Notes: generated by a model from the sequence alone, not told the origin. 21,977 bases of DNA from Anammoximicrobium sp032229885 (GCA_032229885.1 JAVYAJ010000294.1:1-21977), one strand, 5' to 3'. Numbered from the stretch's first letter, positions 1 to 7,875 are shown. Made by a program: numbers and translations.

Positions 1-38
1 GGCCAAACAGATTCTTGGGTTGCGGGCACTGGCCCGCG
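1..38. repeat. Tail end of a foldback repeat element, cut by window edge
   Basis: The first bases match the right end of the element described at 39-465 (the stretch at about 378-418) and of the copy at 18275-18655. All three share GGCCAAACAGATTCTTGGGT or a one-base variant, followed by a short GGGC...GCCC hairpin. The next full copy begins directly after it at about base 39, so two copies appear to sit head to tail here. Confidence 0.6.
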
Positions 39-465
39 TTAGAGTCTTAGTTCGTATCATGCGCGCACGGTGCGCGCATCTTGTACAGTGGCGTGTACAG
101 TACACTTGTAGGGTAGTGGCACATGACTGGGTTAGGTGGGATTGGGGTGGGATGACTGTTGCGGGCCACAGACGACAGGGGGCGTGTTGGCCGAAGGCCA
201 TCACCACCCTAGCCTGGGGCAACGCCCCAGGAGTCAGAGATGACAGAAACCGTGTTGGCCGAAGGCCAACATCACCGTATCGCCGTGGCCCGGATGAATA
301 TGGCCTTCGGCCAAAAGAGGCACACGCGCGGCGCCAGCCCTGGGGCGTTGCCCCAGGCTACGGTGATCGGAGGCCTTCGGTCAAACAGATTCTTGGGTTA
401 CGGGCGACAGCCCGCGTTGAGGAACACACCAACGTACAAGATGTGCGCGTCGTGCGCATCGTGGG
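39..465. repeat. Foldback (nested inverted-repeat) element, copy A
   Basis: This non-coding stretch is organised as a large inverted repeat centred near base 285. The left arm carries TTGGCCGAAGGCCA (187-200), CCTGGGGCAACGCCCCAGG (213-231) and TTGGCCGAAGGCCAA (255-269). The right arm carries the same three in mirror order: TGGCCTTCGGCCA (301-313), CCTGGGGCGTTGCCCCAGG (339-357) and a GGCCTTCGG hairpin near 372. Each is also a small hairpin by itself. An outer pair is visible too: the GC-palindrome plus CATCTTGTAC at 58-86 recurs inverted as GTACAAGATG plus a GC-palindrome at 434-462. No credible protein is encoded; frames through it read as translated repeat. The shape resembles a non-autonomous MITE or foldback element, but no transposase or target-site duplication was confirmed. 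Confidence 0.65.
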
Positions 466-495
466 AACTGATTCTGGAACGGGCGATTTCAAACT

Positions 496-558
496 ACCAA
501 TGGGACCAATGGGACGGATGGGACCAATGGGACGGATGCGACCAATGGGACGGATGGG
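496..558. repeat. 18-bp minisatellite, 3.5 copies
   Basis: Three consecutive 18-base units of ACCAATGGGACGGATGGG (505-522, 523-540 with one change, 541-558) follow a half unit at 496-504. The length is a multiple of three, so several frames stay open and read as short repetitive peptides. I see no start signal or gene context to support translation. Confidence 0.85.
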
Positions 559-722
559 CAGCCGAACTAGCCAGAAGCGACGTCCGGATTTGTTGGATTC
601 GTGTCGATTCGTGGTTCCCGCGGTGCAGCCATCCAATCCAAACGTTGGCCCTCGCCGGCAACTCAATCGTGTAGTGCACAAACCACCGTACAGATTGCCC
701 ACCTGACGCGCGGATCGTACGG

Positions 723-759
723 CGTGGGACTCTACGCCTCGCCGGGTTGCATCGGGGTC
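723..759. repeat. 37-bp direct repeat, outer copy of the usp 3' end
   Basis: This stretch is identical over 37 bases to 796-832, which contains the last codons and stop of the universal stress protein gene. The copies are offset by 73 bases and their flanks differ, so this looks like a local duplication of the gene end. Bases 560-722, between the minisatellite and this repeat, hold nothing I recognise. Confidence 0.85.
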
Positions 760-804
760 TTGAGCTGCACGAGTGCCTGTACGCCACTTGCGCAGCGTGG
801 GACT

Positions 805-1272
805 CTACGCCTCGCCGGGTTGCATCGGGGTCGGCGCGGCGGCTTCTTTACTGGGCTGGCGCAGCGTCAACACCGGACAGCTCGCACGCCGCACGACGGC
901 CTCGGCCACGCTGCCCATCAGCAGCCGCATCAGCCCGGTGCGGCCGTGCGTGCCCATGATGATCAGCTCGACACCCTCCTCTTCGGCCAACCGAACGATT
1001 GCCATCGCCGGATCGCCGGTGATCAGCCGCCGCTCGCATAGAACCTGTGGATCCGTCGGCTGCACCTGATCGAGCATCGTCCGCAGATCCTCGCTTACCG
1101 GGTGAGGCATCCCGTAATACATCTCGCCGGCCCCATACGCGGCCGGCGGCTCTTCGACGTGGACGATCAGCAACGTCGCGCCGCGCTCGCGCGCGAGCGA
1201 TGTCGCCAGATCCAACGCCGCATCGCCGGTGTGGGAAAAGTCCGTGGGGAACAGAATCTTGCGCTCACTCAT
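805..1272 (-). CDS. Universal stress protein (UspA family)
   Basis: A 155-residue single-domain UspA-type protein, the normal size for the family. It opens with the typical strand ERKILFPTDFSH. It ends with the ATP-binding signature G-2x-G-9x-GS at residues 107-121 (GTHGRTGLMRLLMGS), followed by the usual SCPVLTLR strand, so it is predicted to be the nucleotide-binding subtype. Such proteins are cytoplasmic dimers linked to stress survival; the precise client is unknown. I chose the ATG at 1272 because AGGAGA lies about eight bases upstream on the minus strand and the family N-terminus starts there. A longer in-frame extension to 1395 lacks these features. The last codons and stop lie inside a 37-bp sequence repeated at 723-759. 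The next gene upstream on the same strand is the Nudix hydrolase, 238 bases away, so co-transcription is uncertain. Confidence 0.93.
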   Translation of the reverse strand: MSERKILFPTDFSHTGDAALDLATSLARERGATLLIVHVEEPPAAYGAGEMYYGMPHPVSEDLRTMLDQVQPTDPQVLCERRLITGDPAMAIVRLAEEEGVELIIMGTHGRTGLMRLLMGSVAEAVVRRASCPVLTLRQPSKEAAAPTPMQPGEA

Positions 1273-1468
1273 GGCCAGGTCTCCTGCCTCGCGGGGGTCG
1301 ATAGAAACATCTTCGTCGGCCACTCTGCCAATCGCTTTGCGCGGTCGAACATCGCGAGAAAACACGGCTCGGAATCGAGCCATCCACTCGCGCAAATACG
1401 ATCATCCGTCCGCGCGTCCATTGTCGCACGTTCATCGCGGTATGACAAGCCGGACGGCGCGCCCGTGG

Positions 1469-1487
1469 AAGCGGCATCCTGCCGCTT
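1469..1487. repeat. GCGGCATCCTGCCGC hairpin, copy 1
   Basis: The core 1471-1485 lies between the stress protein and Nudix genes. With flanking bases it forms an 8-bp stem around a TCC loop. Exact or near-exact copies lie at 2159, 18811, 18874 and 19132, always between genes. Confidence 0.7.
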
Positions 1488-1510
1488 ATGTGCTCCCTCG
1501 GACGGGGCGC

Positions 1511-2035
1511 CTACGTGTCCCGCCGCTTTCGAAGATACGTCAACAGGCCGACGATGGTCTTGGCGTCCTCGATCTGGCCTGCGAGGATTTGACCGACGGC
1601 TTCGTCCCAGGTCGTCACCACGTTGTCGATCTGCTCGCCCGGCTCGCGCGCCGCGGCGCCGGGCGTCAGTCCGGTCGCGACGAACAACTGCATCCGCTCG
1701 TCCAGGATGCCGGGCGATAGATAGCAGGCGACCAGCGGGGTCATGGCCTGCGCCCGATAGCCCGTCTCTTCGGTCAACTCGCGAAAGGCGGCCTCGCGCG
1801 GGTCTTCTCCCGGCTCGAGCGTCCCCGCCGGGATCTCGAGCAGCGCGCGACCGGTCGCCACCCGAAAGTTGCGGATCAGGCATACGCGGTTTTCATCCAC
1901 CACCGGAACGATCCCCACCGACCCGGCATGACGGATGACCTGTCGATTCCTGACCTCGCCATCGGGCAGCGTTTCCGCAACCGATTCGACGCGGAACCGC
2001 TGGGCGGCAAACAAAATGTGTCCTTGATCGCTCAT
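1511..2035 (-). CDS. Nudix hydrolase, ADP-ribose pyrophosphatase-like
   Basis: A 174-residue protein with a complete Nudix box at residues 71-93: G, five residues, E, seven residues, then RE-L-x-EE-x-G-Y. The conserved glutamates should bind the catalytic metal ions. The downstream YLSPGILDE segment is typical of the ADP-ribose pyrophosphatase branch, which splits ADP-ribose or similar NDP-sugars into AMP and a phosphorylated sugar in the cytoplasm. The N-terminal part (VESVAETLPDGEVRNRQVI) also fits that branch. Exact substrate cannot be read from sequence. The ATG at 2035 is preferred because the frame upstream begins only with a TTG and adds residues absent from the family; its ribosome-binding site is weak. 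Bases 2036-2268, up to the next gene, hold only short GC hairpins. Confidence 0.9.
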   Translation of the reverse strand: MSDQGHILFAAQRFRVESVAETLPDGEVRNRQVIRHAGSVGIVPVVDENRVCLIRNFRVATGRALLEIPAGTLEPGEDPREAAFRELTEETGYRAQAMTPLVACYLSPGILDERMQLFVATGLTPGAAAREPGEQIDNVVTTWDEAVGQILAGQIEDAKTIVGLLTYLRKRRDT

Positions 2036-2158
2036 CGTATGGCTCGCTGCTCGGACGCCCGTTCTGTTCTGGAACGCCCTGGTGACGATGGTTCGAGTGT
2101 CGTGCAACGTTCAAGCGGCGGGCCGCGGCGCCCGCTCGCGTGCGGGATGGCCATGGCC

Positions 2159-2173
2159 GCGGCATCCTGCCGC
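2159..2173. repeat. GCGGCATCCTGCCGC hairpin, copy 2
   Basis: An exact copy of the 15-base core seen at 1471-1485, in the gap between the Nudix hydrolase and the oxidoreductase. Confidence 0.7.
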
Positions 2174-2268
2174 AGATCCCCCATGCCGCACTCACGCGCG
2201 TGTAGGATGGCTCGCTGCCGCGACCGCGACCATCCCAAGATCTAGTCTTCGCGGCGCACCGGGCCGCT

Positions 2269-3555
2269 CTACACTTGCGGTTCCCAACCCGGTTCGTACT
2301 CACGGCCCCATAGCTTGGCCGCCTCGGCGTCGTCTCGGATCCGCCCGTTGGCCGACTCGCAATGCAGCGTCCGCCCGGTGCGGTGGGCGATGTTTCCCAG
2401 GTGGCACAACAGCGTGCTCTTGTGGCCTTCGGCGATCTCGGCGTTCAACGCCAGCGGCCGGTCGCTGCGAATCGCCTCGATGATATTCGCGACATGCTCG
2501 GCATCGCCGACCCCGGGGGCGCCAGCCTTGTCGCGCGGGCGATCCCGGGCATCGAACACCGTGTACGTGCCGTTGCCCTCGATCTCGAGGGCGCCGTCTT
2601 CGCCGTAGAAGGTCACGAACTTGGCATCGTGTCGATGACAGCTCAGGCCCTGCCACGTGATCTGTCGTCCCCCGTCGAACTCGAAACAAACGGTCTGCGT
2701 ATCGGGCGTCTGTTGGTCGTCCTGCCAACGATAGCGACCGCCCGACGAGGTGACTCGCGTTGGAAAGTCGACGCCCAGCCCCCAGCGGCATAGATCCAGC
2801 GAATGCACGCCGTTGTTGCCCAGTTCGCCGTTGCCCCAGTGCCAGAACCAATGCCAGTTGTACGGAATCCGATTGTCCAGATACGGCTGTCGCGGCGCGG
2901 GGCCCTGCCACAGTTCGTAATCCAGCCCCGGCGGAACGGGCGCCGGCCGGCCCGTGCCGATCGAGGGCCGCATGGCGTTGTACACCGCGCGCGCCAGGTA
3001 GACTCGCCCGATGATTCCTTCCCGCAGCTTTTCCATCGCTTCGATCGTGCCCGGCGCGCTGCGGCGCTGGCTGCCCATCTGGACAGCCCGCTGGTATTTC
3101 CGAGCCGCCTGGACCATCCACTCGCCCTCGAGTGGATTATGACAACAAGGCTTCTCGACGTACACATGCTTGTTCGCGGCGCAAGCCAGGATCGTCGCGG
3201 GCCCGTGCCAGTGGTTGGGCGCCGCGCAGACCAACAGATCGACTTCGGCGTCATCCAGGATGCGTCGGAAATCGCCCACGATTTGCGGTGGCTTGGCGCC
3301 GATGCTTTGCAGCGCTTTGGCCCCGGCCTCGGCGCGAGCCTGATCGGTGTCGCAGACGTATTTGATGACCACGCCCGGTTTCGCGGCAAAGCTGGTCGCC
3401 AGACTGCGGCCTCGACCGAGTCCCATGACTCCGACGACGACGGTCTGCGCCGCGTCGGCTGCGCGTGCCCTGCCACCGCCGACCACCGTGCCCGCCCCCA
3501 CGCCGGCGACAGCCGCCGCGGCCAGAAACGTCCGTCGATTCATCCCTTGCGCCAT
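2269..3555 (-). CDS. Tat-exported Gfo/Idh/MocA family oxidoreductase
   Basis: A 428-residue protein with a twin-arginine signal at the start (NRRTFLAAAAVAGVGAG, arginines 7-8), so export in the folded state is expected. The Rossmann nucleotide site is GVMGLGRGR at residues 42-50. The family motif EKP is at 134-136, its lysine being the usual catalytic or binding residue, and the C-terminal domain carries the conserved NNGVHSLDL segment with His251. Members use NAD(P) to oxidise or rearrange sugars, inositols or related compounds; planctomycetes carry many secreted paralogues of unknown substrate. The ATG at 3555 has AGGAG about eight bases upstream and immediately precedes the signal peptide, so I preferred it to the longer frame from 3627. 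A second, distinct member is at 15503-16921. The specific reaction is not predictable. Confidence 0.92.
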   Translation of the reverse strand: MAQGMNRRTFLAAAAVAGVGAGTVVGGGRARAADAAQTVVVGVMGLGRGRSLATSFAAKPGVVIKYVCDTDQARAEAGAKALQSIGAKPPQIVGDFRRILDDAEVDLLVCAAPNHWHGPATILACAANKHVYVEKPCCHNPLEGEWMVQAARKYQRAVQMGSQRRSAPGTIEAMEKLREGIIGRVYLARAVYNAMRPSIGTGRPAPVPPGLDYELWQGPAPRQPYLDNRIPYNWHWFWHWGNGELGNNGVHSLDLCRWGLGVDFPTRVTSSGGRYRWQDDQQTPDTQTVCFEFDGGRQITWQGLSCHRHDAKFVTFYGEDGALEIEGNGTYTVFDARDRPRDKAGAPGVGDAEHVANIIEAIRSDRPLALNAEIAEGHKSTLLCHLGNIAHRTGRTLHCESANGRIRDDAEAAKLWGREYEPGWEPQV

Positions 3556-3678
3556 GTGCGTGTCTCCTGACCTGGAAGGTATCGTTCGCGTGTCAAGTAA
3601 ACCGACAAAGCCTCGATCCGTCCGCAAGTTCGCGATGCCACAGCGCGCCGCGACGCCCTCGCCTCGCGCCGAGCGGCG

Positions 3679-4386
3679 CTACAAGTTTAGCACGGGTTTC
3701 TCGGGGTATTGGCCCTTGCGGCCGTGGACGACGGTCGGCAATTCACTTTCGTCGAACGCGTCCATGGCCAACATCTTCCAGCGAATGCTGCCCGTGCAGT
3801 GGGTCAGCGTCAAAATCTGAGTGGCTCGCTCGTACTGGACGGTGAGCGAGATGCTGTAGACGACATGCGCCACCAGCGGGACGTTGATCTCGTCGGAGAA
3901 TTGCAAATCCACCGGCTGGCCCGAATCCAGCGCGTCAAGCGGGATCGGCGTCTTGCCTTCGCTTTCGTTGGCGATGCCCACCGCTCGTGCCCAGACGACC
4001 GCCGGATCCTGGTCGTCGCGGCGAAAGCGAATCGCCTCGAAATGCACTTCGACGCCGCGCTCGTTGGGCGTTCCGCGGAGCGTGTTGACGGCCCGGGCCG
4101 CGCCCTTCTGCTCGGCGGCCGCGAACAGATACAACGTGGGGATCTGGCCTTGATCGTCCTGTAGGATGAAAGTCACCTGCGACTCGTGGTCCTCGAATAT
4201 CGGTCGGTCTGGCTCTGGTTCGGCGAGAACCGCCGCGGCCGGCGCGGCGTCCAGTGGGCGAGTCGCGCGCCAGACGATTCCCGTCACACCGGCCGCCAAC
4301 GCGACGGCGCCCAGTCCGCAGGCCAGCGCGGCGCGTCGAATCCGACCGCGCCGTAAATGGGAAATCGTCGTCCGTCGCCTTGGCAT
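3679..4386 (-). CDS. Membrane-anchored protein of unknown function
   Basis: I do not recognise a family for this 235-residue protein. The start is basic (MPRRRTTISHLRRGRIRR), followed by one hydrophobic segment at about residues 20-41, then an Ala/Pro-rich stretch and a soluble domain of about 185 residues. This gives a single-pass protein with its bulk probably on the outer side. The soluble part is acidic, rich in beta-strand-like stretches, and contains only one cysteine, near the end (LTHCTGS). The ATG at 4386 is taken as start with GGGAG upstream; a GTG six codons earlier is possible but has no visible ribosome-binding site. It is 123 bases upstream of the oxidoreductase start on the same strand, so it could be co-transcribed, but nothing ties the two functions together. 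Confidence 0.7.
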   Translation of the reverse strand: MPRRRTTISHLRRGRIRRAALACGLGAVALAAGVTGIVWRATRPLDAAPAAAVLAEPEPDRPIFEDHESQVTFILQDDQGQIPTLYLFAAAEQKGAARAVNTLRGTPNERGVEVHFEAIRFRRDDQDPAVVWARAVGIANESEGKTPIPLDALDSGQPVDLQFSDEINVPLVAHVVYSISLTVQYERATQILTLTHCTGSIRWKMLAMDAFDESELPTVVHGRKGQYPEKPVLNL

Positions 4387-4980
4387 TTCGGGTGTTTCTC
4401 CCACGCGAGTACGCGTTCGACAACAACCAGTCTTGATCGCCGTGAGCTGTCTGCCGGGCCGTCCTGGAGGGGCGCGCTGCGTCTCGTCCGTCGTCCGGCC
4501 CCGGGGCCGCGGCGTCCTTTGGCGGCCACGACGGAGCGTGGCCCTCCATGTTTGGCGGCCACGACGGGGCGCGGCCCTTCATGCGTGGCGGCCACGACGG
4601 GGCGTGGCCGGTACGTGCCTGTGTCGATTATCGAGAGCTCGAGGTCACGCCGTCGAGCGGCGTCAGCTTTCTCTCGTCGCTAGCCAGCGTTGCGCCGCAG
4701 CCGAGCGCCGCTAGGTCACGTGGGGTTCCCGGCGGCTGCCAGCGGAACATCCGTCTCAGGTCACCGCCACAATATGCACTCGTTCGAGCCGCGTTCAAGC
4801 CCTGTTGCGACGACGAGCGCGGATTTTCGCCGCGTTGGCCAACAGGCGGGGCGGACGGTTCGCGCGGGTCAGCGAGCCAGACGCCACCATCCATCCGCGG
4901 TCGCTCGTCCGCTCCGTTCGATCCCCGAGCCGCTTTGTGCGCGTCGACCGGCCGGATGCCATCCGAAGGCTTTTGTCCAC
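4387..4980. other. Non-coding divergent intergenic region
   Basis: This stretch separates the minus-strand membrane protein from the plus-strand GTPase. It holds the 3 x 33-bp repeat at 4518-4616 and otherwise GC-rich sequence without a convincing gene. The open plus-strand frame that runs in from 4690 to the GTPase start has no family match and no ribosome-binding site, so I treat it as untranslated. Confidence 0.6.
4518..4616. repeat. Three 33-bp tandem repeats (GGCGGCCACGACGG type)
   Basis: Three units of exactly 33 bases (4518-4550, 4551-4583, 4584-4616) share the core GGCGGCCACGACGG followed by GCGTGGCC or GCGCGGCC. A solitary diverged unit in the opposite orientation sits at 18089-18118, so this is a dispersed family. 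On the minus strand it reads as a repeated peptide with APSWPP, but no gene context supports translation. Confidence 0.8.
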
Positions 4981-5009
4981 GTGACAGGGCCGACGGCCGG
5001 GCGTATAAC
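4981..5009 (+). promoter_or_regulatory. Putative sigma70-type promoter for GTPase-polX
   Basis: GTGACA at 4981-4986 (5 of 6 to the -35 consensus) is followed by a 17-base spacer and TATAAC at 5004-5009 (5 of 6 to the -10 consensus). It points toward the GTPase start at 5101, leaving a leader of roughly 85 bases. The match was found by eye; sigma-factor preferences in this organism are not known. Confidence 0.55.
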
Positions 5010-5100
5010 TGAGGTCAGCACAGGCGGCGATGTTCCCCGTTTTCATCCGCGGCGGCCGCTGTCGTCCGCCGATCCGCCGCGGGTCCAGAGCGCGAAGACC

Positions 5101-6096
5101 ATGCCGGCCAACCTGACGCCTCAATACCTGAAAGCCGAAGCCGAGTATCGCCGGGCGAGCACTCCGCAGGAGGAACTCGACTGCCTGCAGGTGATGCTCC
5201 GCGAGCTGCCCAAGCACAAGGGCACCGACAAGCTGAACGCCGAGCTGAAGCAGAAGATCAGCAAGGCCAAAAAGGAACTCGAGGCGGGGAAGGGAAAAGG
5301 CAAACGGGCCGTCGGTTTCAAGCTGCCGCGGCAGGGCGCGGGGCGAGCCGTGATCATCGGCGGACCCAACGCCGGGAAGAGCCAGTTGCTGCGCAGCCTT
5401 ACGCGAGCCACGCCCGAGGTCGCCTCGTATCCGTTCACGACTCGCGAGCCCATCCCCGGAATGATGCCCTGGGAAGACGTGTTCGTGCAGCTCGTGGATA
5501 CGCCGCCCATCACCGCCGACGTCTTCGACCCCGTGACGCAGGGCCTGATCCGCGGCGCCGACCTCGTCCTGCTGATGGCGGACGTGGGCACGGATGACGG
5601 CATCGACGCATTGCAAGCGGTCGTGGACCATCTGAATACGACGAAGACTCGTCTGGCCAGGCAATCGTACCTGGACGAAGACGATGTCGGCCTGTCCTAC
5701 ACGCAGACCTTGTTGGTTCTGAACAAGATCGACGATCCGGCCGCCGACGAACGGCGCGAGATGCTCGGCGAATTCTGTCCGTTGGACTTTTCCCAATACC
5801 CGATCTCGGCCCAGCAGGGCACGGGGCTGGAAGACCTGCGCAACGCGATCTATGCGGCGCTGGACGTGGTTCGGGTGTACACGAAATTGCCGACGCACAA
5901 AGAGCCGGATTACGAGCGACCGTTCACGATTCCACGTGGCGGAACGGTGCTGGACGTCGCCATGTTGATCCACAAGGACGTCGCCCAGAACTTCCGGCAC
6001 GCCCGGGTGTGGGGCGTCAACGTCCACGACGGGACGGTGGTCAAGGGCGACTATGCGCCGCACGACAAAGATGTCGTCGAACTGCACGCGGGGTGA
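5101..6096 (+). CDS. DRG/Obg-like GTPase with C-terminal TGS domain
   Basis: A 331-residue cytoplasmic P-loop GTPase. An N-terminal helical region (residues 1-70, Lys/Glu-rich, likely coiled-coil) precedes the G domain. G1 is GGPNAGKS at 87-94, the switch region has YPFTTREP with Thr113/114, G4 is NKID at 208-211 and G5 is SAQ at 236-238. The C-terminal 55-60 residues (FTIPRGGTVLDVAMLIHKDVAQNFRHARVWG) form a TGS domain. This architecture matches the DRG/Obg/YchF superfamily, which binds ribosomes or RNA. G3 reads DTPP (133-136) where DxxG is usual, so the switch II glycine is replaced by proline. The start ATG is the only one placed just before the conserved helices; its ribosome-binding site (GAAGA) is weak. 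It is the first gene of a two-gene unit, with polX starting two bases after its stop. Confidence 0.88.
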   Translation: MPANLTPQYLKAEAEYRRASTPQEELDCLQVMLRELPKHKGTDKLNAELKQKISKAKKELEAGKGKGKRAVGFKLPRQGAGRAVIIGGPNAGKSQLLRSLTRATPEVASYPFTTREPIPGMMPWEDVFVQLVDTPPITADVFDPVTQGLIRGADLVLLMADVGTDDGIDALQAVVDHLNTTKTRLARQSYLDEDDVGLSYTQTLLVLNKIDDPAADERREMLGEFCPLDFSQYPISAQQGTGLEDLRNAIYAALDVVRVYTKLPTHKEPDYERPFTIPRGGTVLDVAMLIHKDVAQNFRHARVWGVNVHDGTVVKGDYAPHDKDVVELHAG

Positions 6097-6098
6097 AC

Positions 6099-7841
6099 AT
6101 GACGAACGCCGAGATTTCCGCAACGTTAGAGCGGATCGCCGATCTGCTGGAGTTCAAGGACGAAAATCCGTTCCGCGTGCGGGCGTACCGCAACGCCGCC
6201 CGGGCGATTCACGATCTGCCGCAATCCGTGGCGGCGATCGTTGCCGACGACCCGCGGCAGTTGTTGAAAATCGACGGGATCGGCAAAGCCGTCGGTGACA
6301 AGGTGGCCGTGTTGGTTCAGACCGGCCAACTGCCGCAACTGGACGAGCTGCTGGCCGAGATCCCGGAGAGCGTGTTGGCCATCATGCGCGTTCCCGGCCT
6401 GGGGCCCAAGAAAGCCGCCGCGCTGTATCATCAGTTGGGCATCCAGTCGCTGGACGCGCTGCGACAGGCATGCGAGTCGGGCCAAGTCCGCGGCTTGAAA
6501 GGGTTCGGCGCCAAGACCGAGCAGGCAATCCTGGACGGAATCGCCGTGGCGGCCGCGGCCGATCAGCGGATGTATTGGGCCGAAGCGGACCAGATCGCAC
6601 AGGAGATCCGCCGACACGTCGAGACCGTCACGGGGATCGAACGACTCGAGTGGGCCGGCAGTTATCGTCGCGGCCGAGAGACCGTCGGCGATCTGGATCT
6701 GCTGGTCGTGGCCGAGAATCCGACCCCGGTCATGGATCGTTTGGGCGACTTTCCGGGCGTGGCCAGCGTGCTGGGGCGCGGCGACACGAAGATGTCCGTT
6801 CGCCTGTCCAGCGGCTTTCAAGTCGACTTGCGAATCGTGCCTCGTGAATCCTTCGGGGCGGCCCTGCAATACTTTACCGGTTCAAAGGCCCACAATGTCG
6901 TCCTCCGCGGCTTGGCCAAGCATCGCGGCCTGAAGATCAACGAATACGGCGTATTCCACATCGACGGCGACCGCGAGACCTACGTGGGGGGGGCCGCCGA
7001 ACAGGACGTGTACGCCGCGCTGGACCTGCCCTGCTTTCCGCCCGAGCTGCGCGAAGCGCGGCGCGAGTTCGAGTGGGCCCAGCAGGGCGAACTCCCCGAA
7101 CTGATCCGGCTCGAGGATCTGCGCGGCGATCTGCACGCGCACACACACGCGACCGACGGCCGCGACACGATCGAAGAAATGGTCGTCGCGGCGCGCCAGC
7201 GCGGCCTGCAGTACCTGGCCATCACCGACCATTCGCAGCGCGTGACCATGGCGCATGGCCTGGATCCCCAGCGCGTGTTGGCGCAATGGGAGCAGATCGA
7301 TCGGCTGAACGAACGGCTGGGCAAGGGCTTTACGATCCTCAAAGGCATCGAGTGCGACATCCTGGAACGCGGCGGGCTGGATCTTCCGGACGAGGTGCTG
7401 GCCCAGGCGGATTGGGTCGTGGCCAGCGTCCACTATGGCCAGAAACAGCCTCGCGACCAGATCACGGCGCGGATCGTCGATGCGCTGGCCAATCCACACG
7501 TCTGCTGCATCGCGCACCCGACGGGTCGGCTCTTGAATCGACGCAACGCCTACGATGTCGATCTCGATGCCGTGTTTGCCGCCGCCGTGCGGTACGGCAA
7601 GATGCTCGAACTGAACGCCAATCCGATGCGGCTGGACTTGGACGATGTCGCCTGCGCAGCAGCCAAAAGCCACGGGATCCCGATCGTGATCGCCACCGAC
7701 GCCCATCAGACCGAAGGCCTGGACGATATCCGATATGGCGTCCTGCAGGCCCGCCGAGCAGGCTTGACCAAGGCCGACGTCGCCAACACGCTGAGCTGGC
7801 CACAATTGAAGAAAAAGATCGGCGCGGCGCGGGGGGCGTAG
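6099..7841 (+). CDS. polX: DNA polymerase/3'-5' exonuclease PolX
   Basis: A 580-residue family X DNA polymerase fused to a PHP exonuclease domain, the standard bacterial PolX length. The N-terminal 8-kDa-like region is followed by helix-hairpin-helix segments (LKIDGIGKAVG at 56-66, VPGLGPKKA at 98-106, GLKGFGAKT at 132-140). The palm has GSYRRGRETVGDLDLLV with catalytic aspartates 198 and 200 and the third at 243 (VDLRIVP). The PHP domain keeps its metal ligands: DLHAH (346, 348), TDH (378), GIECD (418), ASVHYG (445), IAHPTGR (473) and TDAH (534, 536). Both activities are therefore predicted intact, for gap filling and end cleaning in base-excision or break repair. It begins two bases after the GTPase stop, so the two are almost certainly co-transcribed and perhaps translationally coupled. 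Confidence 0.96.
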   Translation: MTNAEISATLERIADLLEFKDENPFRVRAYRNAARAIHDLPQSVAAIVADDPRQLLKIDGIGKAVGDKVAVLVQTGQLPQLDELLAEIPESVLAIMRVPGLGPKKAAALYHQLGIQSLDALRQACESGQVRGLKGFGAKTEQAILDGIAVAAAADQRMYWAEADQIAQEIRRHVETVTGIERLEWAGSYRRGRETVGDLDLLVVAENPTPVMDRLGDFPGVASVLGRGDTKMSVRLSSGFQVDLRIVPRESFGAALQYFTGSKAHNVVLRGLAKHRGLKINEYGVFHIDGDRETYVGGAAEQDVYAALDLPCFPPELREARREFEWAQQGELPELIRLEDLRGDLHAHTHATDGRDTIEEMVVAARQRGLQYLAITDHSQRVTMAHGLDPQRVLAQWEQIDRLNERLGKGFTILKGIECDILERGGLDLPDEVLAQADWVVASVHYGQKQPRDQITARIVDALANPHVCCIAHPTGRLLNRRNAYDVDLDAVFAAAVRYGKMLELNANPMRLDLDDVACAAAKSHGIPIVIATDAHQTEGLDDIRYGVLQARRAGLTKADVANTLSWPQLKKKIGAARGA

Positions 7842-7875
7842 ACGCCGCGCGCCGCTTCGCGTTGCGCTTGCCAGG

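Noticed and set aside
20..706. Frames through the left repeat region, in both directions
   Set aside because: The peptides are translated hairpins and minisatellite units, similar in copies A and B only because the DNA is repeated.
4795..6123. A 442-codon minus-strand frame opposite the GTPase
   Set aside because: It lies entirely antisense to a gene with intact GTPase motifs and carries no recognisable domain.
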